Below, piece by piece: positions 40,867 through 49,827 of a stretch of DNA of 64,000 bases; the stretch's first letter is position 1, and each line of letters begins with the position of its first letter. The DNA lies in assembly GCA_017937485.1 (NCBI GenBank), contig JAGBDN010000017.1:1-64000 (forward strand), in the 5' to 3' direction. This stretch comes from Thermoguttaceae bacterium. Lineage in GTDB: Bacteria > Planctomycetota > Planctomycetia > Pirellulales > Thermoguttaceae. A program made the translations under genes and the position numbers. The notes beneath the pieces were generated by a model. It was not told the origin of the DNA. It did no database searches and worked only from the letters and a program-made list of their open reading frames with translations.

Positions 40867-42852
40867 ATGCAACCGAACGCCTTCAAATCCCGACGGTTAC
40901 CAATCGTCGTTTTCTCGCTCGCCGCCCTCGGCGCCGCCGCGACGCTCGACGTCGGGCCTTTTACGCAACACGCCGCGCCGCAAGCGCAAGCGCAAACCGA
41001 ACCGACCAAAGCCTATTTCGACCGTTCGCTCCTCGACGTTCCGGAGGGTGAAAACGGCGCGTTTTACCTTAAACGGCTGGCGCGACTGGAAGAGGAAACG
41101 AAGAGCGTCGGTCGCGATTTCCAACGCGCTCGCAAAAACAGCCTTCCGCCGCACCATACGCTCCAACCGATTCCGGCGCCGCCCGACTCGCTCGAAGCGC
41201 AAATTTTCGCCGCCGTTTTGAAAACGGAGCGAGCGCTAATCGACGCCGCCGATCTTCCGAGTTCGACAAGAGCGCGTTATTTCAACGCTTACTTCGACGA
41301 CGTTTGTCAAGGCGTTCGCGACGCGACGAAGCGTTTCGCGCTTCTTCAAGACTTGCTCGAAACGGAAGAAGCGCGCGAATCGGTCGTTTTGTCCCGCGTC
41401 CTCAAACTGCGTCGAACGCTCGCCGACGCGCCGATCGCGAACGTCGAACCGTCTTCGGACGGCCCTTCTGTCGACGCCGCGTCGCTCGAAAAACTCCTCG
41501 ACGTTCCGGACGGAGAAAGCGCCGCGTTTTACAGCGAACGGTTCGCCGCGTTGGTCGCCGCTCGTTGGCAGGTCGCCGGTCTCGACGACTCCCGAAGCGC
41601 CGCGCTTCCCGACGCTTATTCTCATTGGCCGCAAACGCCGCAATATCGCCGCGATACGGCGGTAAACAAAATCGACGCCGCGCTAAGAAAAATTTCGTTT
41701 TTCTTGGCCGACGCGCCGGAAATCGCTCCGGCGGAGCGTTACTATCACTTCCAACGCGTCGTTCACGCGCCGTCGTCGCAAGACGGCGTCGAGCGGTTGT
41801 CGGAAATCGTCGCTCGCGAAACGGCGCGCGAAGCGACGAACCCGATCGACAAACGTCGGGCGCCTTACGCTCGCTTCGAGTTGGCGCGACTCCAAGCGAT
41901 TCGCGTTAAAGAGGCCGTCGGCGCCGCGTTCCTTAAAGCGAACCCGCGACTCGAAGACGACGAGTATTGGGAGTCGCTTACTCGCGACGAACAAGAGGGC
42001 TTTCTCCGCGCTCGACGCGAGTCGGATTTTCCCGTCCCGCAAGAGGTTAGCGACGAATTGGCGCGCCTCGCCGACGAGATTGTCGACCTCGTCGAAACCG
42101 GCGGTATCTCGCCAAGCGAAGCGCAATTCTTCGTCGAGCAACGTCTCGTTCCGATTGACAAAAAAACGGCGACGCGCGTTCGTCGAGCGATCCTCGCGAC
42201 GCTTCCCGACGAAGGTCGAACGCCCGCTCAACAAACGCTTTACGACGAAATCTCGCGGCAAATCGCCCAAGCGTCTTTAATCGGCTCCGTTCTCCCGTTC
42301 GAAGGGCGAAACGTCGACGGAACGCCGTTCGATTGGGCGGCTTATCGCGGCGCGCCGGTTTTGGTCGAAATTACCGTCGACGGTTTACTCGCGCCGTTCG
42401 ACGAAAAGAATCCGAACGCGCTCGCAAAGTACGAAGAAGCGGGACTTAAAGTCGTTCGCTACTTCGGCGGCGATTTCGAAGCGGCGCGCCGCCTCGCCAA
42501 AGCAATTCGCCAAAAAACCGCTCTCGAAAACCGCGATCTTCGCGCTAATATCGGCGACCCGAATTGGCCGATCGTCGGAGCGCTCGACGGAGTCGCTCCC
42601 GACGCCGATTGGCCCGAGCGCGTCGGACTCGGCAAAACGCAAGTTCTTTGTTGGGTTCTCGTCGACGCCGAAGGCCGCGTTCTCGCCGTCAAATTCCCGC
42701 CTTGGAAAGACGAGTCCGTCGGAACGACGAGCGTCGAAAAGGCGTTGCGAACCCTTTATCCGAACGTCGACGCGTCGGCGTCGACGCAACCTTTACAGAA
42801 AAACGACTTAAAACCGCTCCGCAATCCTTGGAGTCGCCAAATCTTTTTTTAA
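40867..42852 (+). CDS. Array gene G: exported VPxGE-FY protein with pseudo-thioredoxin domain
   Basis: Predicted 661 aa; ATG at 40867 after AAGGAAAT. The signal peptide (RRLPIVVFSLAALGAAATLD) differs from the D/E/F/H type. Motifs at about residues 53 (LDVPEGENGAFYLKRLARLE) and 210 (LDVPDGESAAFYSERFAAL). The middle region keeps ADAPEIAPAERYYHFQR and the TAREATNPIDKRRAPYAR element. The C-terminal domain (from about 478, NVDGTPFDWAAYRGAPVLVE) shows KYEEAGLKVVRYFGGD and LVDAEGRVLAV but no CxxC. The C-terminus extends 25 or so residues beyond its paralogues and ends PWSRQIFF. Function unknown. Confidence 0.86.
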   Translation: MQPNAFKSRRLPIVVFSLAALGAAATLDVGPFTQHAAPQAQAQTEPTKAYFDRSLLDVPEGENGAFYLKRLARLEEETKSVGRDFQRARKNSLPPHHTLQPIPAPPDSLEAQIFAAVLKTERALIDAADLPSSTRARYFNAYFDDVCQGVRDATKRFALLQDLLETEEARESVVLSRVLKLRRTLADAPIANVEPSSDGPSVDAASLEKLLDVPDGESAAFYSERFAALVAARWQVAGLDDSRSAALPDAYSHWPQTPQYRRDTAVNKIDAALRKISFFLADAPEIAPAERYYHFQRVVHAPSSQDGVERLSEIVARETAREATNPIDKRRAPYARFELARLQAIRVKEAVGAAFLKANPRLEDDEYWESLTRDEQEGFLRARRESDFPVPQEVSDELARLADEIVDLVETGGISPSEAQFFVEQRLVPIDKKTATRVRRAILATLPDEGRTPAQQTLYDEISRQIAQASLIGSVLPFEGRNVDGTPFDWAAYRGAPVLVEITVDGLLAPFDEKNPNALAKYEEAGLKVVRYFGGDFEAARRLAKAIRQKTALENRDLRANIGDPNWPIVGALDGVAPDADWPERVGLGKTQVLCWVLVDAEGRVLAVKFPPWKDESVGTTSVEKALRTLYPNVDASASTQPLQKNDLKPLRNPWSRQIFF

Positions 42853-42941
42853 CGACAAAAGTCGTCCGCGCCGCAAACCGACGCAAATCGACGCTTAACC
42901 CCGACAAATTAGCCTCTTAACGCAATAAAAAGAGATAGCTT

Positions 42942-45083
42942 ATGACTCGCCAAAAACGCTTTTACGCCGTCGCGACGACCGCGCTCGTCGCCGCTTTCCC
43001 CGTTTTCCCGCTCTTCGCCGACGACGCGCCGTCGCCCCAAACCGCCGCGACGCTCGTTTCGCCGAATACGAATCCAACCGCTTCCCCAAACGACGTTTAC
43101 GACGCGGCCGCCGCGTTCGCCGACTTCGACGTTTCGCTCTTCGAGATTCCGGACGGCGAGTCGGTCGAGTTCTACCGCAAGCGCGTCGCCGACGTCGAAC
43201 GCGAATGGAGCCGTTGCGTTTTCGCCTATCGCGAACGCCAACGGGAAGCCGCTCGCGAACGCGGCGAAAAAGCCGACAATATCGACCCGGCCGCCGTTAT
43301 GTTGGACGCGCCGCTCGGAATGTTGGCCCGCGGCGTCAACGGAGCGTTCGTCGCGGCGCCCGCCGACTCCGTTCCGGCTCGACGCGCCGTCGCGCTCGCC
43401 GACTTGTACGGTCGCTTGGCCGACGCGCCGGAACTTCCGCTCGAAGTTCGCGGGCAATATTACCAAAATTGGCTCCGCGCCGCTTCCGCTTCGCTCCGCG
43501 ACAAGCCGTTGCAAGAACAGAGCGAATTTTGCGCCAAACTTCTCGCCGACGAAAAAGCGAAATCGCCGCTCGACGTCGGGCGCGTTCTTTATTTAAGCGG
43601 TCTCGTCAAGGAATACGAAAGGCGCGCCCAACGCGACGTCGCGTCGAAAACGCCGCTCGACCGAGCCGCCGTCGAAAAACTTCTCGACGTTCCGCAAGGA
43701 GAAAGCGCCGAATTTTACGCCAAACGCGAAGACGAACTGGACGCCGCTTACTCGTTCGCCTACCGCCAAAACGACAAGGAACTTCGCGCGGAAGTTAACA
43801 AGGCGCTCGAAGTCGTTCGGCGCTATCGCGCGGAAGCGGAAAAAAAAGAAGCGGCCGCGTTCGACCGCGACGCCGTTAAACGCCTCCTCGACGTTCCGTC
43901 GGGAGAAAGCGCCGCGTTTTATCTCGAACGCTACCAAGAGACGCAAGAGGTTTGGAAGCGCGTTTCGAAACTTTCGCAATACCAAGAAGGACGCGACTTA
44001 GGGCGATTGAAAGTTCGACTTCGCGCCGAAACGCTTCCGGAAATCGACAAACGGCTAGCCTACGCCGACGACTTGGAGCCGTTCGAACGCTTCCAACGTT
44101 TGACGCGTTGGCTTTATTCCGCCGACGTCGAGGAAACGCGAAGCGCGCTCGACGCCGAAATCGCTCGCGACGAGACGTCGGAAATCGACGCGGTTCGCGA
44201 ACCTTACGTTCGTTACGCGCTTTTGTCAAAACGAGTTCAAACCGTCGCGACCGAAGCGCGCAAGGCGCTCCCCGAAAACGAGCGCAACTCTTACGGCGCC
44301 GTCAAATTTCCCGAGCTTTCGGCTGAAATTCAAGCGGAACTCGCTTCTCTCGCCGACGACGTCGCCAAACGCGCCGACGACGGAGCGTTACCTTGGGAAC
44401 TCGGCGGCTCTTGGGCGAAAACGGCGGCGGGATTCGCGGCGCATATCGAAAGAGAAATCCACCTCGACGCCGCCGCGCCGATTTACAAGGAAATTTACGC
44501 CGCGCTCGCCGACTCCGACGGCGAAACCGAACGTCAAGTTTGCCGCGAGCTGAAACGCAAAATCGCCGAATCCGAGTTCCTCGGCTCGACGTTCGAAGTT
44601 CCGGGGCTCGACCTCGACGGAAACCCGATCGATTGGAAACGGTTCCGCGGCGCGCCGGTTCTGCTCGTCGCGGGCGGAGTCGACGCGACTTACGCTCCGG
44701 GACACGACCGCGACTTCCTTCCGAAATGCGTCGACGCGGGCCTGCAAATCGTTCGTTACTGCGGCGATCTGGAAAGCGCCCGACGGTTGGCGCAACGCGA
44801 CCAAGAAGAGGCGGAACAATTCAAACGCTTTCAATCGCAAGGGCTTGAAGCGTTCGTCGGCGCGACGTCGATCGCGGGCTACGTCGTTCCGGTCGAGAGT
44901 CGCGGCCCCGGCGACTGGCCCTACGAACACGGGATTATTTGGACGTCGTTCGCCGTTCTTTTCGACGCCGACGGACGCGTCCTCGCGACGTCTCCGCGCC
45001 TCCTTCGCCAAAACAACGCCCCGGAAATCGCCGACGAGTTAAGCCGTCTCTTCCCGGACGCTTCGAGCGCCGAACGCAAGTAA
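42942..45083 (+). CDS. Array gene H: exported VPxGE-FY protein with pseudo-thioredoxin domain
   Basis: Predicted 713 aa; ATG at 42942 preceded by AGAG. Signal peptide RFYAVATTALVAAFPVFPLF-type (residues 3-27). Motifs at about residues 64 (FEIPDGESVEFYRKRVADVE), 247 (LDVPQGESAEFYAKREDEL) and 313 (LDVPSGESAAFYLERYQETQ). It is most similar to E throughout: LADAPELPLEVRGQYYQNW, KLSQYQEGRDLG, AYADDLEPFERFQRL. The C-terminal domain begins at about residue 553 (LDLDGNPIDWKRFRGAPVLL) and has KCVDAGLQIVRYCGD and LFDADGRVLA without CxxC. Function unknown. Confidence 0.87.
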   Translation: MTRQKRFYAVATTALVAAFPVFPLFADDAPSPQTAATLVSPNTNPTASPNDVYDAAAAFADFDVSLFEIPDGESVEFYRKRVADVEREWSRCVFAYRERQREAARERGEKADNIDPAAVMLDAPLGMLARGVNGAFVAAPADSVPARRAVALADLYGRLADAPELPLEVRGQYYQNWLRAASASLRDKPLQEQSEFCAKLLADEKAKSPLDVGRVLYLSGLVKEYERRAQRDVASKTPLDRAAVEKLLDVPQGESAEFYAKREDELDAAYSFAYRQNDKELRAEVNKALEVVRRYRAEAEKKEAAAFDRDAVKRLLDVPSGESAAFYLERYQETQEVWKRVSKLSQYQEGRDLGRLKVRLRAETLPEIDKRLAYADDLEPFERFQRLTRWLYSADVEETRSALDAEIARDETSEIDAVREPYVRYALLSKRVQTVATEARKALPENERNSYGAVKFPELSAEIQAELASLADDVAKRADDGALPWELGGSWAKTAAGFAAHIEREIHLDAAAPIYKEIYAALADSDGETERQVCRELKRKIAESEFLGSTFEVPGLDLDGNPIDWKRFRGAPVLLVAGGVDATYAPGHDRDFLPKCVDAGLQIVRYCGDLESARRLAQRDQEEAEQFKRFQSQGLEAFVGATSIAGYVVPVESRGPGDWPYEHGIIWTSFAVLFDADGRVLATSPRLLRQNNAPEIADELSRLFPDASSAERK

Positions 45084-45095
45084 CCGCGTCGTTTA

Positions 45096-45142
45096 CGGCG
45101 TCTTTGCCGTCGTTTTGTCAAGCGCGACGGCGAAGAACGCCG
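45096..45142 (+). other. Hairpin between array genes H and I
   Basis: CGGCGTCTTTGCCGTCG and CGACGGCGAAGAACGCCG pair almost completely across a 12-base loop. No T-run follows, so it may only attenuate read-through into gene I. Confidence 0.6.
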
Positions 45143-45217
45143 GGCTCGATTCGGTTTGCCCGTTTTAACGAACAATCTCTTTTTCCCTTCTTTCCCCGTT
45201 TAAAAGGAATTTAACAA

Positions 45218-47245
45218 ATGCGTCAAAAACAACGTTTTTTCAAATACTTGCCACTTTCGACTATCGTCGGAGTCGCCGCCGTCGCCGCGCTTGATTCCGG
45301 GCTCTTTAACGCCGCGACGTCCGTTCCGACGCCGCTTTCGAACGTCGCGTTCGCCGCCGTCGACGACGAAACCTCCGCTCGCGACGAGAAAACGGACGCG
45401 ATTCTCGCGCTTCTCGACGTTCCGGAAGGGGAAAGCGGCGCGTTCTACCGCGAACGCTTGCAAGAACTCCAAAACGCCTGCGCGCGCGTCCTCGATTTCG
45501 ACGCGGCCTGTTACAATCTCGTTCGTTGCCGCGACGAAAAAGGAAAGGTCCAATGGCGCCGCGCGGAGCCGAACTCGCTTGAAAACAAAGTTTACGTCGC
45601 CGCTCGCGCCCTTTACGAACGCCTGTTCGACGCGCCGGATATCGCGCCGCAAATCCGCGACCGCTACTTCGCCAAGTATTTGCGCGACGCTTATTACCTC
45701 GACCGCGCCGAAGACGCCGACGTTCAAGGTTGGCTCGACTATTGCGCCGCGCGGTTGACGCTCGAAGAAGCGCGGGAGCCGTTCCCGTTGGGGCGCGTTC
45801 TCGCGTTGCGTCGCCAAATATCCAACGCGGAAAACCGTCTCGCCCGCAAGGCGTCCGGCGACGAGAAAAAAACGTTCGCCGATTTCTCGGCGCTCGCCGC
45901 GTTAACCGACGACCTCGCCGAAAAAGTCGAGCTTGAACGTCTCGCCGCCGAAGCGGAAGCCGAAGCTAAAGCGAAAATTAAAGCTAAAGCGGAAGCTAAA
46001 GAGGAAGCTAAAGCCGGAACGTCGCAAGACGCCGAAGAACGCCTCGTCGCGTTTTTAATCCTCGCCGACAAACTCAACGCCGCGCTTCCCGAACTTCTCG
46101 CCGACGAACGCCCGGCGGAGGAAACGACCGAGTTTTACCGCCGACGTCGTCAAGAGTTGGAACAAATTACCGGACAACTTACCGGCGGAAAATTCAACGT
46201 CGACGTCCGCCTCGTCCTCGTTTCCGATTTCCTCGCCGGAAAGCTCGCTTACGCGGAAGACCTCGCCCCGGTCGAGCGGTTTGAAGCGTTCCAAGATTAC
46301 GTCGGCGTGCAGGGAACCGAACGTTTGCCCGCGCTTCTCGAACAAGAAACGAAGCGAAAAGCGGCACATCCCGCCGACGCGGCCCGCGTTCCTTATCTCC
46401 GCGACCGCTTGTTCGCCGCTCGTTGCCAAGCCCTTCTTCCGAAGAACGCCGAAGAAACAAACGCGCCGTTTTCGGAAGAAGAGCGCGCCGAATTGGAGCG
46501 TTTCGCCGCCGACGCGCTCGAACTCCTCGACGACGGCCCGCTCGCTTGGGAACTCGGTCAAAGTTGGGCGACGACCGTCCTTGGCTTCCTGCGCGACTTC
46601 GCCGACCGAATCGACGTCGATTTTGCGACGCAACTTCGCAAGGACGTTCTCGCGCGGTTCCCCGACTCCGAAAAAGAATCGAACCGCGGACTCCTCGCTT
46701 GGACGGAGAAAGAAGTTCGCGAGGGCGGTTTTATCGGTTCGAAACCGAAAATCGTCGGGTGCCTCGCTTCCAACGGCGAACCGCTCGACTGGAACTCGTA
46801 CCGCGGCGCGCCTGTTTTGGTCGAGATTTTCCGCTATCGACCGGAAGAAGCCTTCCCTTGGCAAAGCAATTTAGCGTTCGAAAGCGACGCGTTCTTCAAG
46901 GGTTGCGTCGACGCCGGTTTGAAAGTTATCCGATACGGCGCCGGAAGTTACGAAGACGCTCGCCGGCATTACGAAGCGACTCGACCGAACAAGCCGGAAG
47001 CGCCGAACGCGATTTTCGTCGACCCGAATTCCCCCGTCGTCGGCCCGGTCGAAGGAAGGGAAGGAAACGACGATTGGGCGCTTCGTCTCGGCTTCGCGAG
47101 GTTCGGACGCTCTTGGATTCTTTTCGACGCCGACGGTCGCGTCGTTACGACCTGTCCGAAACCGGCGGGATTAAGGGTTTATCGCAACGCGCCGACGTTG
47201 CAAAAAGCGTTGGAAGCGCTTTACCCGAACGTTCCGGTCAAATAG
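45218..47245 (+). CDS. Array gene I: exported VPxGE-FY protein with pseudo-thioredoxin domain (tandem twin of J)
   Basis: Predicted 675 aa; ATG at 45218 after AAAAGGAAT. N-terminal signal or anchor (LSTIVGVAAVAALDSGLFNA). The first motif, LALLDVPEGESGAFYRERLQ, is at about residues 61-80. An Ala/Glu/Lys heptad-like tract (AEAEAKAKIKAKAEAKEEAK, about 245-265) is probably helical. The second motif, ERPAEETTEFYRRRRQEL, is at about 298. The C-terminal domain starts at about 515 (GEPLDWNSYRGAPVLVEIF) with GCVDAGLKVIRYGAGSYEDA and LFDADGRVVT; no CxxC. TAG stop. The close twin J follows. I has no promoter of its own and probably ends the C-I operon. Function unknown. Confidence 0.87.
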   Translation: MRQKQRFFKYLPLSTIVGVAAVAALDSGLFNAATSVPTPLSNVAFAAVDDETSARDEKTDAILALLDVPEGESGAFYRERLQELQNACARVLDFDAACYNLVRCRDEKGKVQWRRAEPNSLENKVYVAARALYERLFDAPDIAPQIRDRYFAKYLRDAYYLDRAEDADVQGWLDYCAARLTLEEAREPFPLGRVLALRRQISNAENRLARKASGDEKKTFADFSALAALTDDLAEKVELERLAAEAEAEAKAKIKAKAEAKEEAKAGTSQDAEERLVAFLILADKLNAALPELLADERPAEETTEFYRRRRQELEQITGQLTGGKFNVDVRLVLVSDFLAGKLAYAEDLAPVERFEAFQDYVGVQGTERLPALLEQETKRKAAHPADAARVPYLRDRLFAARCQALLPKNAEETNAPFSEEERAELERFAADALELLDDGPLAWELGQSWATTVLGFLRDFADRIDVDFATQLRKDVLARFPDSEKESNRGLLAWTEKEVREGGFIGSKPKIVGCLASNGEPLDWNSYRGAPVLVEIFRYRPEEAFPWQSNLAFESDAFFKGCVDAGLKVIRYGAGSYEDARRHYEATRPNKPEAPNAIFVDPNSPVVGPVEGREGNDDWALRLGFARFGRSWILFDADGRVVTTCPKPAGLRVYRNAPTLQKALEALYPNVPVK

Positions 47246-47258
47246 GAGCCGCCCCAAA

Positions 47259-47398
47259 CGGCAAACTTTACGCGGTTTGCGCCGTTTAACGCAAATCGGA
47301 GGCGCGGCGGAGAAATTTTAGCGATTTCGCAAAAAAATTGTTAAAAAATTCGCCGCGCCCACTTGATTTTCGCCGGTCGCGTCGTTATATTAAGCGAC
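47259..47398. repeat. 140-bp intergenic direct repeat with promoter, copy 1
   Basis: This stretch, from CGGCAAACTTTACGCG to just after the -10 of the gene J promoter, recurs with few changes at 49562-49700 before gene K. It follows paralogous gene ends (both genes end in NVPVK). Confidence 0.9.
47363..47391 (+). promoter_or_regulatory. Promoter of array gene J
   Basis: TTGATT (47363-47368), 17-base spacer, TATATT (47386-47391). Part of the duplicated 140-bp block, and nearly the same as the gene K promoter. Confidence 0.75.
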
Positions 47399-47487
47399 AT
47401 ATTGACGCATACGGCGACGTCTCGTCGATTCGCGCTTAACCGTTTTTAGTTTATTCCCTTGCTCCGTTTTAACCAAGAGGCAAACCG

Positions 47488-49545
47488 TTGAAACGCAAAC
47501 CCCAAACTTTCAAGAGTTTACAATTTCTACCGCTCGTCGCCGCCGTCGCCGCGCTCGATTCCGGGCTCTTTAACGTCGCGACGTTCGCTCCGACTTCCGT
47601 TCCGGCGTCGGTTTCAAACGTCGCGTTCGCCGCCGACGACGAAACCTCCGCTCGCGACGAGAAAACGGACGCGATTCTCGCGCTTCTCGACGTTCCGGAA
47701 GGGGAAAGCGGCGAATTTTATCGCGAACGCTTGAACGAACTCAAAAACGCCTGCGCGGACGTCGTCGCCTTCGACGCGGTTCGTTGCAATCTCGTCAAAT
47801 ACCGCGACGAAAAAGGTTTGCCCCAATGGCGGCGCGCGGAGCCGAACTCGCTCGAAAACAAAGTTTACGTCGCCGCTCGCGCCCTTTACGAACGCCTGTT
47901 CGACGCGCCGGATATCGCGCCGCGCGTCCGCGACCGCTACTTCGCCGAGTATTTGCGCGACTCTTACCTCCTTTACCGCAACGCTTTCGACGAGGTCGCG
48001 CGACAAGATTGGCGCGACTTTTGCGCCGCGCGGTTGGCGCTCGAAGAAGCGCGGGAGCCGTTCCCGTTGGGGCGCGTTCTCGCGTTGCGCGCCGAGCTTT
48101 CCTACGCGGAAAACCAACTCGCCCGCAAGGAATCTGGCGCCGAGAAAAAAACGTTCGCCGATTTCCCGGCGCTCGCCGCGTTAACCGACGATCTCGCCGA
48201 AAAAGCCGGGCTTGACCGTCTCGTCGCCGAAGCGGAAGCGGAAGCCAAAGCGAAAATCAAAACGAAAACGGAAGCCAAAGCCGGAACGACCCAACCCTCG
48301 GAACGCGCCATCGCGTCTGAAGAACGCTTCCTCGCGGCTTTAATCTTTACCGTCAAACTCGGCGCCGCGCTTCCCGACCTCCTCGCCGAAGAACGCCCGG
48401 CGGAGGAAACGACCGAGTTTTACCGCCAACGTCTTCAAGAGCTAAAACAAGTTGCCGCCGAAGGTTACTCCCCGCGCCGCGTTCTCGTCGCCGGTTTCCT
48501 CGCCGGAAAACTCGCCGACGCGGAAGACCTCGCTCCGGTCGAGCGATTCGAAGCGTTCCAAGGTTACGTCGGCGCGCTCGGGGCCGACCTTCCCCGCGCT
48601 CTTTGGAAGGACGCCGAAACGCCGAGCGGAGTCGAACGCTTGACCGCGCTTCTCGAGCAAGAAACGAAACGAAAAGCGGAACATCCCGCCGACGCGGCCC
48701 GCGTTCCTTATCTCCGCGAACGCTTGTTCCACGCTCGTTACGGAGTCTTTGCAAAGACGAACGGCGATCTTTCGGAGGAAGACCGCGCCGAATTGGAGCG
48801 TTTCGCCGCCGACGCGCTCGAACTCCTCGACGACGGCCCGCTTCCTTGGACGCTCGGCGAAACTTGGGCGTCGACCGTTCTTCTCTTCTTGCGCGACTTC
48901 GCCGACAATATCGACGTTAAGTTCGCGACGCAACTTCGCAAAGACGTCCTCGCGCGGGCGTCCGCCGCCGAAAGCGAACACCTCGTTTGGACGGCGAAAG
49001 CCGTTCGCGACGCGGAGCTTGTCGGCTCGCAACCGGAAGTCGCCGGACGCGTCCTCCCGAACGGCGAAACGCTCGACTGGGCGGCTTACCGCGGCGCGCC
49101 GGTTTTGGTCGAAATTTTCCGCGCTAATCCGAACCTTCCCTTCCCTTGGCGAAGTAGCGGTTTGCCTTTCAAAATCCAAAACGACGCGTTCTTCCAAGGT
49201 TGCGTCGACGCCGGTTTGAAAGTTATCCGATACGGCGCCAAAAGTTACGAAGACGCTCGCCGACATTACGAAGCGACTCGCCCGAACAAGCCGGATTATT
49301 ACAACGCGATTTTCGTCGACCGCGACGCGCCCGTCGTCGGCCCGCTCGAAGGTCAAGAGGGCGACGCCGACTGGGCGGTTCAACTCGGTTTCGCGTCGTT
49401 CCCTCATAGTCGTTCTTGGATTCTTTTCGACGCCGACGGTCGCGTCGTTACGAGTTGGCCGCAACCGAGCGTCAAATATTGGCCGAACGCGCCGACGCTC
49501 CAGGAAGCGTTGCAAGCGCTCTACCCGAACGTTCCGGTCAAATAA
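47488..49545 (+). CDS. Array gene J: exported VPxGE-FY protein with pseudo-thioredoxin domain (tandem twin of I)
   Basis: Predicted 685 aa. The start is a TTG at 47488, seven bases after AAGAGG; no ATG fits the signal peptide (LPLVAAVAALDSGLFNVATF). It is similar to I along its whole length: first motif LALLDVPEGESGEFYRERLN at about residues 61-80, Ala/Glu/Lys tract at about 245-265, second motif ERPAEETTEFYRQRLQEL at about 301, C-terminal domain from about 521 (GETLDWAAYRGAPVLVEIF) with GCVDAGLKVIRYGAKSYEDA and LFDADGRVVTS. No CxxC. It carries a short insertion relative to I near residue 375. It has its own promoter, which arose by duplication. Function unknown. Confidence 0.86.
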   Translation: MKRKPQTFKSLQFLPLVAAVAALDSGLFNVATFAPTSVPASVSNVAFAADDETSARDEKTDAILALLDVPEGESGEFYRERLNELKNACADVVAFDAVRCNLVKYRDEKGLPQWRRAEPNSLENKVYVAARALYERLFDAPDIAPRVRDRYFAEYLRDSYLLYRNAFDEVARQDWRDFCAARLALEEAREPFPLGRVLALRAELSYAENQLARKESGAEKKTFADFPALAALTDDLAEKAGLDRLVAEAEAEAKAKIKTKTEAKAGTTQPSERAIASEERFLAALIFTVKLGAALPDLLAEERPAEETTEFYRQRLQELKQVAAEGYSPRRVLVAGFLAGKLADAEDLAPVERFEAFQGYVGALGADLPRALWKDAETPSGVERLTALLEQETKRKAEHPADAARVPYLRERLFHARYGVFAKTNGDLSEEDRAELERFAADALELLDDGPLPWTLGETWASTVLLFLRDFADNIDVKFATQLRKDVLARASAAESEHLVWTAKAVRDAELVGSQPEVAGRVLPNGETLDWAAYRGAPVLVEIFRANPNLPFPWRSSGLPFKIQNDAFFQGCVDAGLKVIRYGAKSYEDARRHYEATRPNKPDYYNAIFVDRDAPVVGPLEGQEGDADWAVQLGFASFPHSRSWILFDADGRVVTSWPQPSVKYWPNAPTLQEALQALYPNVPVK

Positions 49546-49561
49546 AAAAAGCGAAGTTAAC

Positions 49562-49700
49562 CGGCAAACTTTACGCGATTTGCGCCGTTTAACGCAAGTC
49601 GGAGGCGCGGCGGAGAAATTTTAGCGATTTCGCAAAAAAATTTTAAAAAATTCGCCGCGCCTAATTGATTTTCGCCGTTCGCGTCGTTATACTAAACGAC
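49562..49700. repeat. 140-bp intergenic direct repeat with promoter, copy 2
   Basis: Second copy of the block at 47259-47398, now in front of gene K. Its offset of about 2.30 kb is close to the offset between twin genes I and J. The 49546-49827 gap holds nothing else. Confidence 0.9.
49665..49693 (+). promoter_or_regulatory. Promoter of array gene K
   Basis: TTGATT (49665-49670), 17-base spacer, TATACT (49688-49693); the hexamers are identical to those of the gene B promoter. Confidence 0.75.
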
Positions 49701-49827
49701 GACGTCGACGCGGACGGCGGCCTCGGTCGCGTTTTTTGGCGTCGTTTTCGAAATTTTCCTTTCCGAAAAAGCGACGGCGCGCTCGCGACGTTCGCCGCTT
49801 CGCCCTTTTACTTTAGAAAGTGCCCCG

